Source: Bacillota bacterium (GTDB lineage: Bacteria; Bacillota; Clostridia; Lachnospirales; Cellulosilyticaceae). From it: a DNA stretch of 5,923 nt. This document shows positions 1 to 4,369 of the stretch, piece by piece. Made by a program: the position numbers and the translations under genes. The stretch is from contig JAEXBC010000033.1 in assembly GCA_023457875.1 (NCBI GenBank), positions 1-5,923 of the forward strand, written 5' to 3'. Below the pieces are notes generated by a model. It was not told the origin of the DNA. It searched no databases and saw only the letters and a program-made list of their open reading frames with translations. Position 1 is the first letter of the stretch; every line of letters starts with the position of its first letter.

Positions 1-174
1 AATCAGCAGAGGGAAGATAATGTCAATAGAGAAACTAAGCTCTTAGCATGTATCGACAAGCAGAATGAAGTCCTTGTTAGCATCAATTCCAATATGGATA
101 AAATGTCAACTACTCTTGAAAACATGAATCAGCGGCTTGATATGCTAGAGCAAAAGGTTGAGGATGTAAAGTGA
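1..174 (+). CDS. Holin-like protein, UviB/BhlA type, C-terminal part (5' end outside window)
   Basis: The frame is open from base 1 to a TGA at 172-174 and gives 57 residues. They are hydrophilic and heptad-like: a basic/acidic start (NQQREDNVNRETKLL), then IDKQNEVLVSINSNMDKM and a final coiled-coil helix ending EQKVEDVK. This matches the cytoplasmic tail of the small UviB/BhlA holin-like proteins of Firmicute phages and bacteriocin plasmids, which have one N-terminal membrane segment followed by a charged coiled coil with an 'IDKQNE' type segment. The expected membrane segment would lie upstream, so it cannot be confirmed here. Such proteins are thought to act in the membrane during phage lysis. 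No further lysis gene follows; a hairpin at 192-237 and a terminator at 351-381 come next. It could also be another coiled-coil phage protein. Family assignment is by recalled sequence pattern, not a search. Confidence 0.6.
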   Translation, partial: NQQREDNVNRETKLLACIDKQNEVLVSINSNMDKMSTTLENMNQRLDMLEQKVEDVK

Positions 175-191
175 ATTTTATACAGCACAAA

Positions 192-237
192 CTAAATAAA
201 AAGCCTTGAATAATCCAGTTACAATAAGGTTTATTAG
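192..237 (+). repeat. Hairpin, diverged copy A of the TCCAGT repeat element
   Basis: The left arm (192-207) and right arm (226-237) can form about 12 base pairs, CTAA-TAAA-CCTT with AAGGTTTATTAG, leaving a bulged A and a bulged AAG on the left side. The loop contains TCCAGTTACAAT, which recurs at 1250-1261 and in variant form at 1003-1014 and 1333-1344. It starts 17 bases after the holin-like stop codon. There is no good T-run after the stem, so it is a weak terminator at best. Confidence 0.5.
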
Positions 238-350
238 ACTTCCAATTTTGGAATACTTAAATTTGTATATGGTAAGGAAAAGAATAAATTGTAAAAGTAG
301 ACGTAGCAATTCTTCTAACGCTCTCAATTTAAAATTCAGAAAACCCAAAG

Positions 351-385
351 AAACCGCATGAACATAACGTTTGTGCGGTTTTACT
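351..385 (+). terminator. Intrinsic terminator downstream of the holin-like gene
   Basis: The stem AAACCGCATGAAC (351-363) pairs with GTTTGTGCGGTTT (369-381): 13 pairs including two G-T wobbles, around a 5-base ATAAC loop. TTTTACTATTTT follows. This would end transcription coming from the lysis gene side. A T-rich stretch on the opposite strand (complement of 341-353) means it might work weakly in both directions. Confidence 0.75.
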
Positions 386-460
386 ATTTTGATAATAATT
401 ATTAAATACTCTATGAACCCGCATTATCACTAGCTTTTTAAAGGATTATAAAATTTGCAA

Positions 461-478
461 TAGTTCGCCAACTATGGA
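461..478. repeat. Operator-like inverted repeat, copy 1
   Basis: TAGTT-CGCC-AACTA (461-474) is a perfect 5-base inverted repeat. It lies in a 17-base sequence (462-478, AGTTCGCCAACTATGGA) that recurs 229 bases downstream with one change. Size and symmetry resemble a binding site for a dimeric regulator, but the binding protein is unknown; the XRE protein at 2930 is a possible candidate only by default. Confidence 0.4.
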
Positions 479-581
479 AAGCATATCATTTTATATCATA
501 GAAACACTGTTTTATGCGATTAATTTTCACCAGTAAAAACAATGTAATCAGTTGTTTTAAAAATTCAGAAAACCATGAATC

Positions 582-602
582 CGCATTATAATGCGCTTTT
601 TT
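582..602 (+). terminator. Possible intrinsic terminator
   Basis: CGCATTATAATGCG (582-595) is a perfect 14-base palindrome that can fold as a 5-bp stem with a TATA loop. It is followed by CTTTTTT (596-602). The stem is short, so function is uncertain. It is preceded by the AAAATTCAGAAAACC sequence that also precedes the terminator at 351. Confidence 0.4.
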
Positions 603-689
603 GACTATCTCATTTTTTCTCAACTTATGGTAGAAAGCTAATTTTTACCTTGATAAAGCCATTTATTTGTGAAATGAGCGGTTTTCTGG

Positions 690-707
690 AAGTTCGTCAA
701 CTATGGA
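690..707. repeat. Operator-like inverted repeat, copy 2
   Basis: AGTT-CGTC-AACT (691-702) is embedded in AGTTCGTCAACTATGGA (691-707), identical to 462-478 except for C to T in the spacer. The change falls in the spacer and the arms are retained, as expected if the arms are what matters. A small separate hairpin, ACTTTT-CAT-AAAAGT, follows at 710-724. Confidence 0.4.
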
Positions 708-836
708 GGACTTTTCATAAAAGTAGCAAAAATCTGCTCTTTCGGTAGACCGCCATTCTCAAAAAATCTCTTAAATGCTTGATGTAATGCGGTTTGTTAG
801 ATTGTATTTTTTGGTGTTATGGGAGAGGATATTATT

Positions 837-970
837 GTGGTGGTAGATTTATTAGGTGCGTTGACTGTGATAGGTTGATTAGAGTTAAGACTAACAATAA
901 ACGTTGTGGCGAATGTCAAGAAGATGCAGATAAAGAGCGTAAAAGAAGGTGGTGGAATAAAACTCACTAG
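837..970 (+). pseudogene. Small zinc-ribbon protein, frameshifted copy
   Basis: The frame ending at TAG 968-970 encodes RCVDCDRLIRVKTNNK then RCGECQEDADKERKRR and WWNKTH: two CxxC pairs 12 residues apart, clearly homologous to the intact neighbour at 1068-1205. Codons for shared R, E and C residues often differ synonymously (for example CGT/AGA, TGT/TGC), so the similarity looks selected at protein level. No ATG or GTG opens this frame; the only ordinary start is TTG 794, without a good ribosome binding site. A fine Shine-Dalgarno (GGGAGAGG, 821-828) instead precedes GTG 837, in a neighbouring frame that stops at 876-878. Joining the two frames around 846-853 would give about 44 residues beginning (M)VVDL.RCVDC, matching the 45-residue paralogue. 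A single-base indel is the simplest reading; sequencing error, programmed frameshifting or a rare ATT 851 start are alternatives. Confidence 0.5.
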
Positions 971-975
971 ACATA

Positions 976-1040
976 TTTAATTAAATAAAAACCATCAAAA
1001 AGTCCAGTAACTATGCGGGTTTCTGGGCTTTTTATTTTAT
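976..1040 (+). repeat. Direct repeat copy B (cassette end with terminator)
   Basis: This segment is nearly repeated at 1223-1283: TTTAATTAAATAAAAA, then CC, an A-rich run, TCCAGT-AC, ATGCGGGTTTCTGGGC and TTTTTATT. Each copy begins a few bases after the stop codon of a zinc-ribbon gene, so gene and terminator were probably duplicated together as one cassette. Confidence 0.75.
997..1037 (+). terminator. Intrinsic terminator of the first zinc-ribbon cassette
   Basis: AAAAAGTCCAG (997-1007) pairs with CTGGGCTTTTT (1023-1033), 11 pairs with one T-G wobble, around a 15-base loop; the T-rich run continues to 1038. The loop holds GGTTT (1018-1022), which can alternatively pair with AAACC (989-993) upstream. 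Confidence 0.7.
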
Positions 1041-1067
1041 GATGTTTAAATTAGTAAATGGTAAGAT

Positions 1068-1205
1068 ATGAAAAAATATAAACGTTGTATCGAATGTGGA
1101 ATTATGTTTATGATAGATAAGTCAATAAAAAATAAAAAAAGATGTGATGAGTGCCAAGAAATTGCAAACAAAGAAAGATATATAAGATATAATCATAAAA
1201 GGTAA
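1068..1205 (+). CDS. Small zinc-ribbon protein (45 aa)
   Basis: An ATG at 1068 opens a 45-codon frame ending in TAA 1203-1205. The product starts MKKYKRCIECG and has two CxxC pairs, C7/C10 and C26/C29, the standard four-cysteine layout for one zinc ion. A basic helical tail (NKERYIRYNHKR) follows. Short zinc ribbons of this kind are common in phages and may bind nucleic acid or a protein partner; no specific role can be assigned. The ribosome binding site is weak (GGTAAG at 1060-1065, very close to the ATG). It follows the terminator of the frameshifted paralogue and is followed by its own near-identical terminator (1245-1279), so it is a monocistronic cassette. Conservation of cysteines despite synonymous codon changes between the copies supports real coding. 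Confidence 0.65.
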   Translation: MKKYKRCIECGIMFMIDKSIKNKKRCDECQEIANKERYIRYNHKR

Positions 1206-1222
1206 ATATCAATAACCACATT

Positions 1223-1283
1223 TTTAATTAAATAAAAAAACCTTAAAAGTCCAGTTACAATGCGGGTTTCTGGGCTTTTTATT
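1223..1283 (+). repeat. Direct repeat copy C (cassette end with terminator)
   Basis: Second full copy of the element at 976-1040. It keeps TTTAATTAAATAAAAA, TCCAGT-AC, ATGCGGGTTTCTGGGC and the T-run. The AAACC (1238-1242) and GGTTT (1265-1269) segments that can pair with each other are also kept. A shorter relative, AATCCAGTAACTAG, is at 1331-1344, just upstream of the scaffold gene. Confidence 0.75.
1245..1282 (+). terminator. Intrinsic terminator of the second zinc-ribbon cassette
   Basis: AAAAGTCCAG (1245-1254) pairs with CTGGGCTTTT (1270-1279), 10 pairs including one wobble, with a 15-base loop and a T-run to 1280. It separates the zinc-ribbon gene from the head genes, implying that the head pair has its own promoter between about 1285 and 1380. 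No convincing -35/-10 pair could be picked there. Confidence 0.7.
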
Positions 1284-1391
1284 GTACAGTTATATATACA
1301 GTATGGAAAGTGTTAAAAAAGCAGGGATGAAATCCAGTAACTAGTTTTAATAGGGATTGGATTACATAACATAACAGAAAAGAGGGTAATT

Positions 1392-1877
1392 ATGGAAGAA
1401 AACACAAATGTTGAGAATCAAGAAAGTATCACTATAAGCAAAGATGAATATGCAAAGGCAATTCAGTCAGCCGAGGATAAGTTGAGAACCAGTTACAGCA
1501 AGCAGATTAAAGAACTGCAAGCTAAGATTATTGATCTTACCCCTAAGGAAAAATCTGAATCTGAAATTGACTTTGAAAATCGTCTAAAGGCTCTCGAAGC
1601 AAGAGAAAAGAAAATTGCTTTACAGGAATCTTTGCAGAGCAAACACATTGATAAATCAATTGCCGACTTCCTCAAAGATGATGTGGACATTGACGGCTTT
1701 AGCACTGTAATTGAAAATCTTGTCAGTGACAGGGTAAAGACAGCAGGGTATAAGCCAACTGGACACAGCAGTAATGAGATAATCTCAAAGGATAAGTGGG
1801 CAAAAATGAGTTATCACGAAAAACAGGAATTTTATAATTCCAACCCAGAACTCGCTAAGAAGTTCATGGGTAAGTAA
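1392..1877 (+). CDS. Phage capsid scaffolding protein (DUF4355/GP20-like)
   Basis: This 161-residue acidic, Lys/Glu-rich protein is predicted to be largely helical and coiled-coil from about residue 15 to 85, with heptads such as FENRLKALEAREKKIAL (61-77). A Gly/Ser-containing linker near 119-130 leads to a short C-terminal helical region, SKDKWAKMSYHEKQEFYNSN (132-151), then PELAKKFMGK. This is the layout of DUF4355/GP20-type scaffolds of Firmicute siphophages: a long coiled coil plus a basic C-terminal segment that contacts coat protein. It would act inside the procapsid and leave before or during DNA packaging. The ATG at 1392 has AGAGGG at 1381-1386. The coat gene starts 48 bases downstream, the usual scaffold-coat order, which supports the call. 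No protease is encoded nearby, so how the scaffold is removed is not visible. Confidence 0.8.
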   Translation: MEENTNVENQESITISKDEYAKAIQSAEDKLRTSYSKQIKELQAKIIDLTPKEKSESEIDFENRLKALEAREKKIALQESLQSKHIDKSIADFLKDDVDIDGFSTVIENLVSDRVKTAGYKPTGHSSNEIISKDKWAKMSYHEKQEFYNSNPELAKKFMGK

Positions 1878-1882
1878 AAATC

Positions 1883-1897
1883 GGACTTACTAAGTCC
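1883..1897 (+). promoter_or_regulatory. Short hairpin between scaffold and coat genes
   Basis: GGACTT-ACT-AAGTCC is a perfect 6-bp stem with a 3-base loop, 6 bases after the scaffold stop. It lacks a T-run, so it is not an intrinsic terminator. In such positions a hairpin may act as an mRNA stability or processing element helping coat outnumber scaffold; that role is inference. Confidence 0.4.
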
Positions 1898-1925
1898 TAA
1901 ATTAAAAAGAAAGAGGTAAATTATT

Positions 1926-2765
1926 ATGGCTATATTTATTCCAGAAGTATTTGCAGATGCAGTAAATGAAAAATTAGGAACTACTCTCCGTTTCGGTAGT
2001 GTTGCTTTTGATGCTACTTCCCTTGTCTCTGATATTAAAAATGCAGGAGATACCATGCACTTCCCCAAGCTCAAAAGAACTGCAAGCGTTGAATCTGTTG
2101 TAAAGGGAACTGCCCTCACACCTGCCGTTATTGATATGACTGACAGTGAAGCAGTCATTAAGTATATCGGTTCTGCTTTTCGTGTCTATGATTCTGAAAA
2201 GGCACAGATTAAAGGGTCTGTACAGGACAAAATTATTGAGCAGGTTTCGACAGCAATGGCGAAAACCATTGATACTGACCTAGCCGCTGCTATTGATACA
2301 GATGCAGTATTTAAGAGTGCGGTTGCCGAAGCAAATGCTATTACTTCCGCTGAACTGCAAACCGCTATTGATAATTTTGGTGATGATGTTGACACTGACA
2401 CTTTTGCCGCTATTATTATCAATTCTCGTCTGCGTTCTTCTTTTGTTGGCATGACAGAGTTTGTAAATACTGCGCTGACTTATCAGACCAATGGAAATGC
2501 GATTGTCCAGAATGGTGTAATCGGTCATTACTTTGGCATTCCTGTAATCGTTACCAATAATGGTACATATGATTCCGTTAAGTCCGAGTGCAAGACCTAC
2601 ATTGTAAAGAAGGATGCTCTAGGCTATGTATTCCAGAAGAATATTACCTTAGAGGAAAGCAGAGAAGCACTTTTGCTTGCAACTGATATTGTTGCATCTT
2701 CTCTTTATAGCACCAAACTGCTTGATGATACTGGTGTTGTCATTTGCAGAAAGACTATTGCCTAA
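1926..2765 (+). CDS. Major capsid (coat) protein, HK97 fold
   Basis: This 279-residue protein is of the usual size for phage coats without a long propeptide. The N-terminus AIFIPEVFADAVNEKLG (2-18) is the 'PE-x-x-ADAV/ADMI' opening of Firmicute siphophage coats. GDTMHFPKLKR (41-51) matches the E-loop entry seen in these proteins. A long helix near 90-120 (SEKAQIKGSVQDKIIEQVST) fits the spine helix. AAIIINSRLR (161-170), then GVIGHYFGIPVIVTN (197-211) with the 'G-x-x-x-G-x-PVI' turn, and a C-terminal LATDIVASSLYSTKLLDDTG segment fit the P- and A-domain strands. It forms the head shell, assembling on the scaffold encoded just upstream. The ribosome binding site is AGAGG about 10 bases before the ATG. 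A strong terminator follows 25 bases after the stop, so no other head or tail gene is co-transcribed. The fold call rests on sequence pattern and gene order. Confidence 0.85.
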   Translation: MAIFIPEVFADAVNEKLGTTLRFGSVAFDATSLVSDIKNAGDTMHFPKLKRTASVESVVKGTALTPAVIDMTDSEAVIKYIGSAFRVYDSEKAQIKGSVQDKIIEQVSTAMAKTIDTDLAAAIDTDAVFKSAVAEANAITSAELQTAIDNFGDDVDTDTFAAIIINSRLRSSFVGMTEFVNTALTYQTNGNAIVQNGVIGHYFGIPVIVTNNGTYDSVKSECKTYIVKKDALGYVFQKNITLEESREALLLATDIVASSLYSTKLLDDTGVVICRKTIA

Positions 2766-2790
2766 TTAAACTTAATAAGAATTAATAAGG

Positions 2791-2830
2791 GGCAAGGTGT
2801 GTAACGTTTCGTTATACCCCTTGTCTTTTT
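2791..2830 (+). terminator. Strong intrinsic terminator of the head operon
   Basis: GGCAAGGTGTGTAACG (2791-2806) pairs with CGTTATACCCCTTGTC (2810-2825): 16 positions with one mismatch and two G-T wobbles, a 3-base loop, then TTTTT (2826-2830). It closes the scaffold-coat transcription unit. Confidence 0.8.
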
Positions 2831-2875
2831 CTATACCCATTAGTTAGTTGATTCTAACCTAGTGGGTATAGAAAA
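2827..2875 (+). promoter_or_regulatory. Long hairpin in the leader of the XRE gene
   Basis: TTTTCTATACCCATTAG-TTAG (2827-2847) pairs with CTAACCTAGTGGGTATAG plus AAAA (2854-2875). This gives 21 pairs with one wobble and one bulged C, around a 6-base TTGATT loop. Its left arm includes the T-run of the preceding terminator, so the two structures overlap in that run. It lacks a downstream T-run on either strand and is therefore not itself an intrinsic terminator. Possible roles are protecting the 3' end of the coat mRNA or regulating read-through; which of these applies is not shown by the sequence. Confidence 0.55.
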
Positions 2876-2900
2876 GGAGGGTGAAATTTCGCCCACCTTT
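2873..2900 (+). promoter_or_regulatory. Third hairpin, masking an AAGGAGG sequence
   Basis: AAAGGAGGGTG (2873-2883) pairs with CGCCCACCTTT (2890-2900), 10 of 11 positions including one wobble, loop AAATTT. It buries AAGGAGG, a consensus Shine-Dalgarno that has no usable start codon after it. The XRE gene uses a second AAAGGAG at 2911-2917. The stem abuts the preceding long hairpin, sharing three bases. Confidence 0.45.
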
Positions 2901-2929
2901 ATCAAAATGTAAAGGAGTGAAAATCAAAC

Positions 2930-3142
2930 ATGATAACAGGAAATCAATTAAGAGAAATCAGAGAACTTAGAGGACTATCATTAAGAGCAGTTGCAAAGTT
3001 CTGCAATCTTTCCCCTCAACTGATAGGACAGATTGAAACGGGGCAAAAAAATTTTACAGAGAATAACTACAAACAAATTATTGATGCTTTGAACCTTGCG
3101 ACCGTTGCCAATGCAAACGGTGAAATTAAAACAAATAAATGA
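2930..3142 (+). CDS. XRE/Cro-family transcriptional regulator
   Basis: This 70-residue protein is mostly one helix-turn-helix domain of the lambda-repressor/Cro kind. NQLREIRELRGLSLRAVAKF (5-24) supplies helices 1 and 2, CNLSPQLIGQIETGQKNFTE (25-44) the turn and recognition helix, and NYKQIIDALNL (46-56) helix 4, with a short hydrophilic tail. 'SPQLIGQIETGQKNFT' is the typical XRE pattern. The length fits Cro-like or excisionase-type phage regulators with no sensor or protease domain. It probably binds an operator in this element as a dimer and switches early or late expression. Its AAAGGAG lies 12 bases before the ATG, rather far. It follows the head-operon terminator and three hairpins, so it either depends on read-through or has a promoter that I could not recognise. 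Small ORFs and the 258-aa gene follow in the same direction. Confidence 0.85.
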   Translation: MITGNQLREIRELRGLSLRAVAKFCNLSPQLIGQIETGQKNFTENNYKQIIDALNLATVANANGEIKTNK

Positions 3143-3164
3143 AAATCGAAGGAGGAAATAAGCA

Positions 3165-3218
3165 ATGATGTATTTTATGGTATTACAGGTAGGAAGGAGT
3201 GTTGATGATAAACAGTAA
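3165..3218 (+). CDS. 17-codon mini-ORF with the best ribosome binding site in the window
   Basis: ATG ATG at 3165 opens MMYFMVLQVGRSVDDKQ, stop TAA 3216-3218. AAGGAGG at 3149-3155, 9 bases upstream, is a near-perfect Shine-Dalgarno and begins 7 bases after the XRE stop. The peptide is not recognised. It may be a leader peptide controlling the SD-less gene at 3281, or the remnant of a lost gene. It overlaps the next mini-ORF (3205-3234). Confidence 0.4.
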   Translation: MMYFMVLQVGRSVDDKQ

Positions 3219-3234
3219 ATCCTATGGGAGATAA
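3205..3234 (+). CDS. 9-codon mini-ORF overlapping the previous one
   Basis: AGGAAGGAG (3191-3199) precedes ATG 3205 by 5 bases; the frame reads MINSKSYGR and stops at 3232-3234. It starts inside the previous mini-ORF in another frame, the arrangement of translational coupling. A further ATG AAC CAA CTG TAA at 3245-3259 follows. None of these tiny frames is recognised; coding is supported only by spacing and ribosome binding sites. Confidence 0.25.
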   Translation: MINSKSYGR

Positions 3235-3262
3235 ATAATATCGCATGAACCAACTGTAAAAC

Positions 3263-3278
3263 TCTTGTGAAAACAAGA
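3263..3278 (+). promoter_or_regulatory. GAAA-tetraloop hairpin at the start of the 258-aa gene
   Basis: TCTTGT-GAAA-ACAAGA is a perfect 6-bp stem capped by a GNRA-type GAAA tetraloop, ending two bases before ATG 3281. It occupies the place where a Shine-Dalgarno would normally be, and none is present. It probably influences initiation; direction of the effect is unknown. Confidence 0.45.
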
Positions 3279-3280
3279 AA

Positions 3281-4057
3281 ATGAACCAAGCACTATTAAG
3301 CAAATTCCCAGAATGGTACAAAGACATAAGCGCAGATAAATATTACATGGTTTTATCAAATGATTTTGATAGCTACTACTCATGTAAATTACTTAAAAAA
3401 CTATATGGACTTACAATTGGCGGCTTTTATTCTCTCAACAGTGGATTATATTTGAATCCGAAAAGAGTTGAGGGAAAAGAGCCTATTTTTATGGATTTGA
3501 GCGTTACTAGAGGTAAAACATTCGATAACCACTTTACTTTTATAAAGAATCCCGAATCCATAAATCCCAATGTAATAACGGATATTTATTATAAAAAATA
3601 CAACGGCAGCACATTAGCGTTGCTTTGTTCCTTATTCAAAAGGGATTTATCACAATATAATGAAGAATCATTAACGGCATTGCTTTGCATTGATGGATGG
3701 TACATAGGCTATTACAACAAGGGCGGCAAATACAAGGACATTAATATTTACTGGTATGAAATGCTTGAAATGGACAAATATCTATTGCCGATATTACAAG
3801 CTCACGATAGCCAATACTTCATAGATTTTACTAATGAGTATCGGTTAAATGAGCCTATAACCATAAATGATAATTACTTGCATTGTAACCTAGATATAGG
3901 TTTACCCACATATGAATTTGAACTGGTTCAGCCAGTTACCAGAGAAAATATGTATTCAAGCGAGTTGAGAATGCTTCATAATAAAAATCCTAATTCAATT
4001 ATCACAGCGGCAGAATGTTATAAAGACAGATATTCTATATGCAGAAAGGCAGAATAA
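3281..4057 (+). CDS. Uncharacterised phage protein with DxDS motif (possibly DHH-phosphoesterase-like)
   Basis: This 258-residue soluble protein has no signal or membrane segment and is rich in Tyr, Asn and Lys. Near the N-terminus, MVLSNDFDSYYSCKLLKKLY (23-42) has a buried strand followed by D28-x-D30-S31 and a helix. IFMDLSV (69-75) gives a second strand ending in Asp72, and FDNHF (81-85) an Asp-Asn-His. LLCIDGWYIGYY (134-145) follows. Strand-D-x-D-S-helix then strand-Asp and (D)NH recall the metal-binding motifs of DHH-family phosphoesterases such as RecJ, and similar unnamed proteins occur beside phage replication genes. The catalytic DHH itself is not present in standard form, so this is only a structural hypothesis. 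The start at 3281 lacks a ribosome binding site; an in-frame TAA lies 24 bases upstream. The next gene begins 3 bases after its stop, suggesting coupling. Confidence 0.7.
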   Translation: MNQALLSKFPEWYKDISADKYYMVLSNDFDSYYSCKLLKKLYGLTIGGFYSLNSGLYLNPKRVEGKEPIFMDLSVTRGKTFDNHFTFIKNPESINPNVITDIYYKKYNGSTLALLCSLFKRDLSQYNEESLTALLCIDGWYIGYYNKGGKYKDINIYWYEMLEMDKYLLPILQAHDSQYFIDFTNEYRLNEPITINDNYLHCNLDIGLPTYEFELVQPVTRENMYSSELRMLHNKNPNSIITAAECYKDRYSICRKAE

Positions 4058-4060
4058 TTT

Positions 4061-4276
4061 ATGAAAACACAAACACAGGAAGAAATTCAGCAGTCAATCA
4101 GTGAAAGATTTATAATCGTTTACTCATGCAGGAAGATGCTTTATCTCAAAGACAATGGATTTAGGTATCTATTCAAATGCTTCAATGATGGCAGTAAGTG
4201 TAACTTTTGGGTATTTGATGCTACACCAGAAGTTAGAGAAGCATTGAGCAATTATAAAAGACCAGATGAAATTTAA
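4061..4276 (+). CDS. Small phage protein, DUF5659-like (71 aa)
   Basis: This 71-residue protein reads SERFIIVYSCRKMLYLKDNG then FRYLFKCFNDGSKCNFWVFD, with ATPEVREALSNYKRPDEI at the end. The pattern 'strand - K-x-x-YL-x-x-x-GF-x-Y - strand - FWVF-D-x-TPE-x-x-x-AL-x-x-Y' resembles the many small phage proteins grouped as DUF5659-like, of unknown role. Cys23, Cys40 and Cys47 are present but do not form a zinc motif. It lies 3 bases after the 258-aa gene and uses AAAGG inside that gene's end as ribosome binding site, so the two are probably co-translated. A terminator at 4302 closes the unit. Family assignment is from recalled pattern only. Confidence 0.7.
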   Translation: MKTQTQEEIQQSISERFIIVYSCRKMLYLKDNGFRYLFKCFNDGSKCNFWVFDATPEVREALSNYKRPDEI

Positions 4277-4301
4277 TAAACAATTGAAATATAAACATAT
4301 T

Positions 4302-4338
4302 GGTGCTACTCCAAAACGGGGTAGCACCTTTTCTATTT
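4302..4338 (+). terminator. Intrinsic terminator of the early unit
   Basis: GGTGCTACTCC (4302-4312) pairs with GGGGTAGCACC (4318-4328): 11 pairs with one T-G wobble, loop AAAAC, followed by TTTTCTATTT. This is one of the clearest terminators in the window. It separates the small-protein unit from the primase gene 42 bases downstream. Confidence 0.85.
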
Positions 4339-4369
4339 GAACAAAAAAGGAATGGTGTAATTAGTATAA

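Larger units (their letters stand above)
175..836. other. Gene-free, repeat- and hairpin-rich region downstream of the holin-like gene
   Basis: No convincing protein gene is seen on either strand here; the longest ATG frames are 20-30 codons with no ribosome binding site. The stretch contains a hairpin at 192-237, an intrinsic terminator at 351-381, a weaker one at 582-602, and two copies of an operator-like inverted repeat (461-478, 690-707). A shared sequence, AAAATTCAGAAAACC, occurs at 331-345 and 560-574, each time just before a CCGCAT-containing hairpin. A third partial relative of the inverted repeat (CAACTTATGG) is at 621-630. The look is of several decayed or non-coding cassettes, each ending in a terminator. 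Confidence 0.6.

Noticed and set aside
269..361. 30-codon ATG frame (MVRKRINCKSRRSNS...) on the + strand
   Set aside because: It has no ribosome binding site, runs into the terminator stem at 351-361, and has only a loose likeness to the zinc-ribbon start; at most a decayed remnant.
476..537. 20-codon ATG frame beginning MESISFYIIETL
   Set aside because: No Shine-Dalgarno and no recognisable product; the ATG lies inside the repeated operator-like sequence, and the second repeat copy does not keep the frame.
191..1349. CRISPR array
   Set aside because: The repeats are few, diverged, irregularly spaced, and separated by coding cassettes and terminators, with no unique spacers of constant length.
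175..1391. Phage attachment or cohesive-end site in the gene-free region
   Set aside because: No integrase, tRNA gene end or terminase is in the window and no core can be identified, so such a site cannot be supported.
1493..2528. Several 70-108-codon open frames on the - strand opposite the scaffold and coat genes
   Set aside because: The opposite strand codes for recognisable structural proteins; the antisense frames have Ser/Leu-rich composition typical of shadows.
4352..4360. ATG GTG TAA before the primase gene as an upstream mini-ORF
   Set aside because: AAAAGG is only one base away from this ATG, too close for normal initiation, and a two-codon frame is expected by chance.
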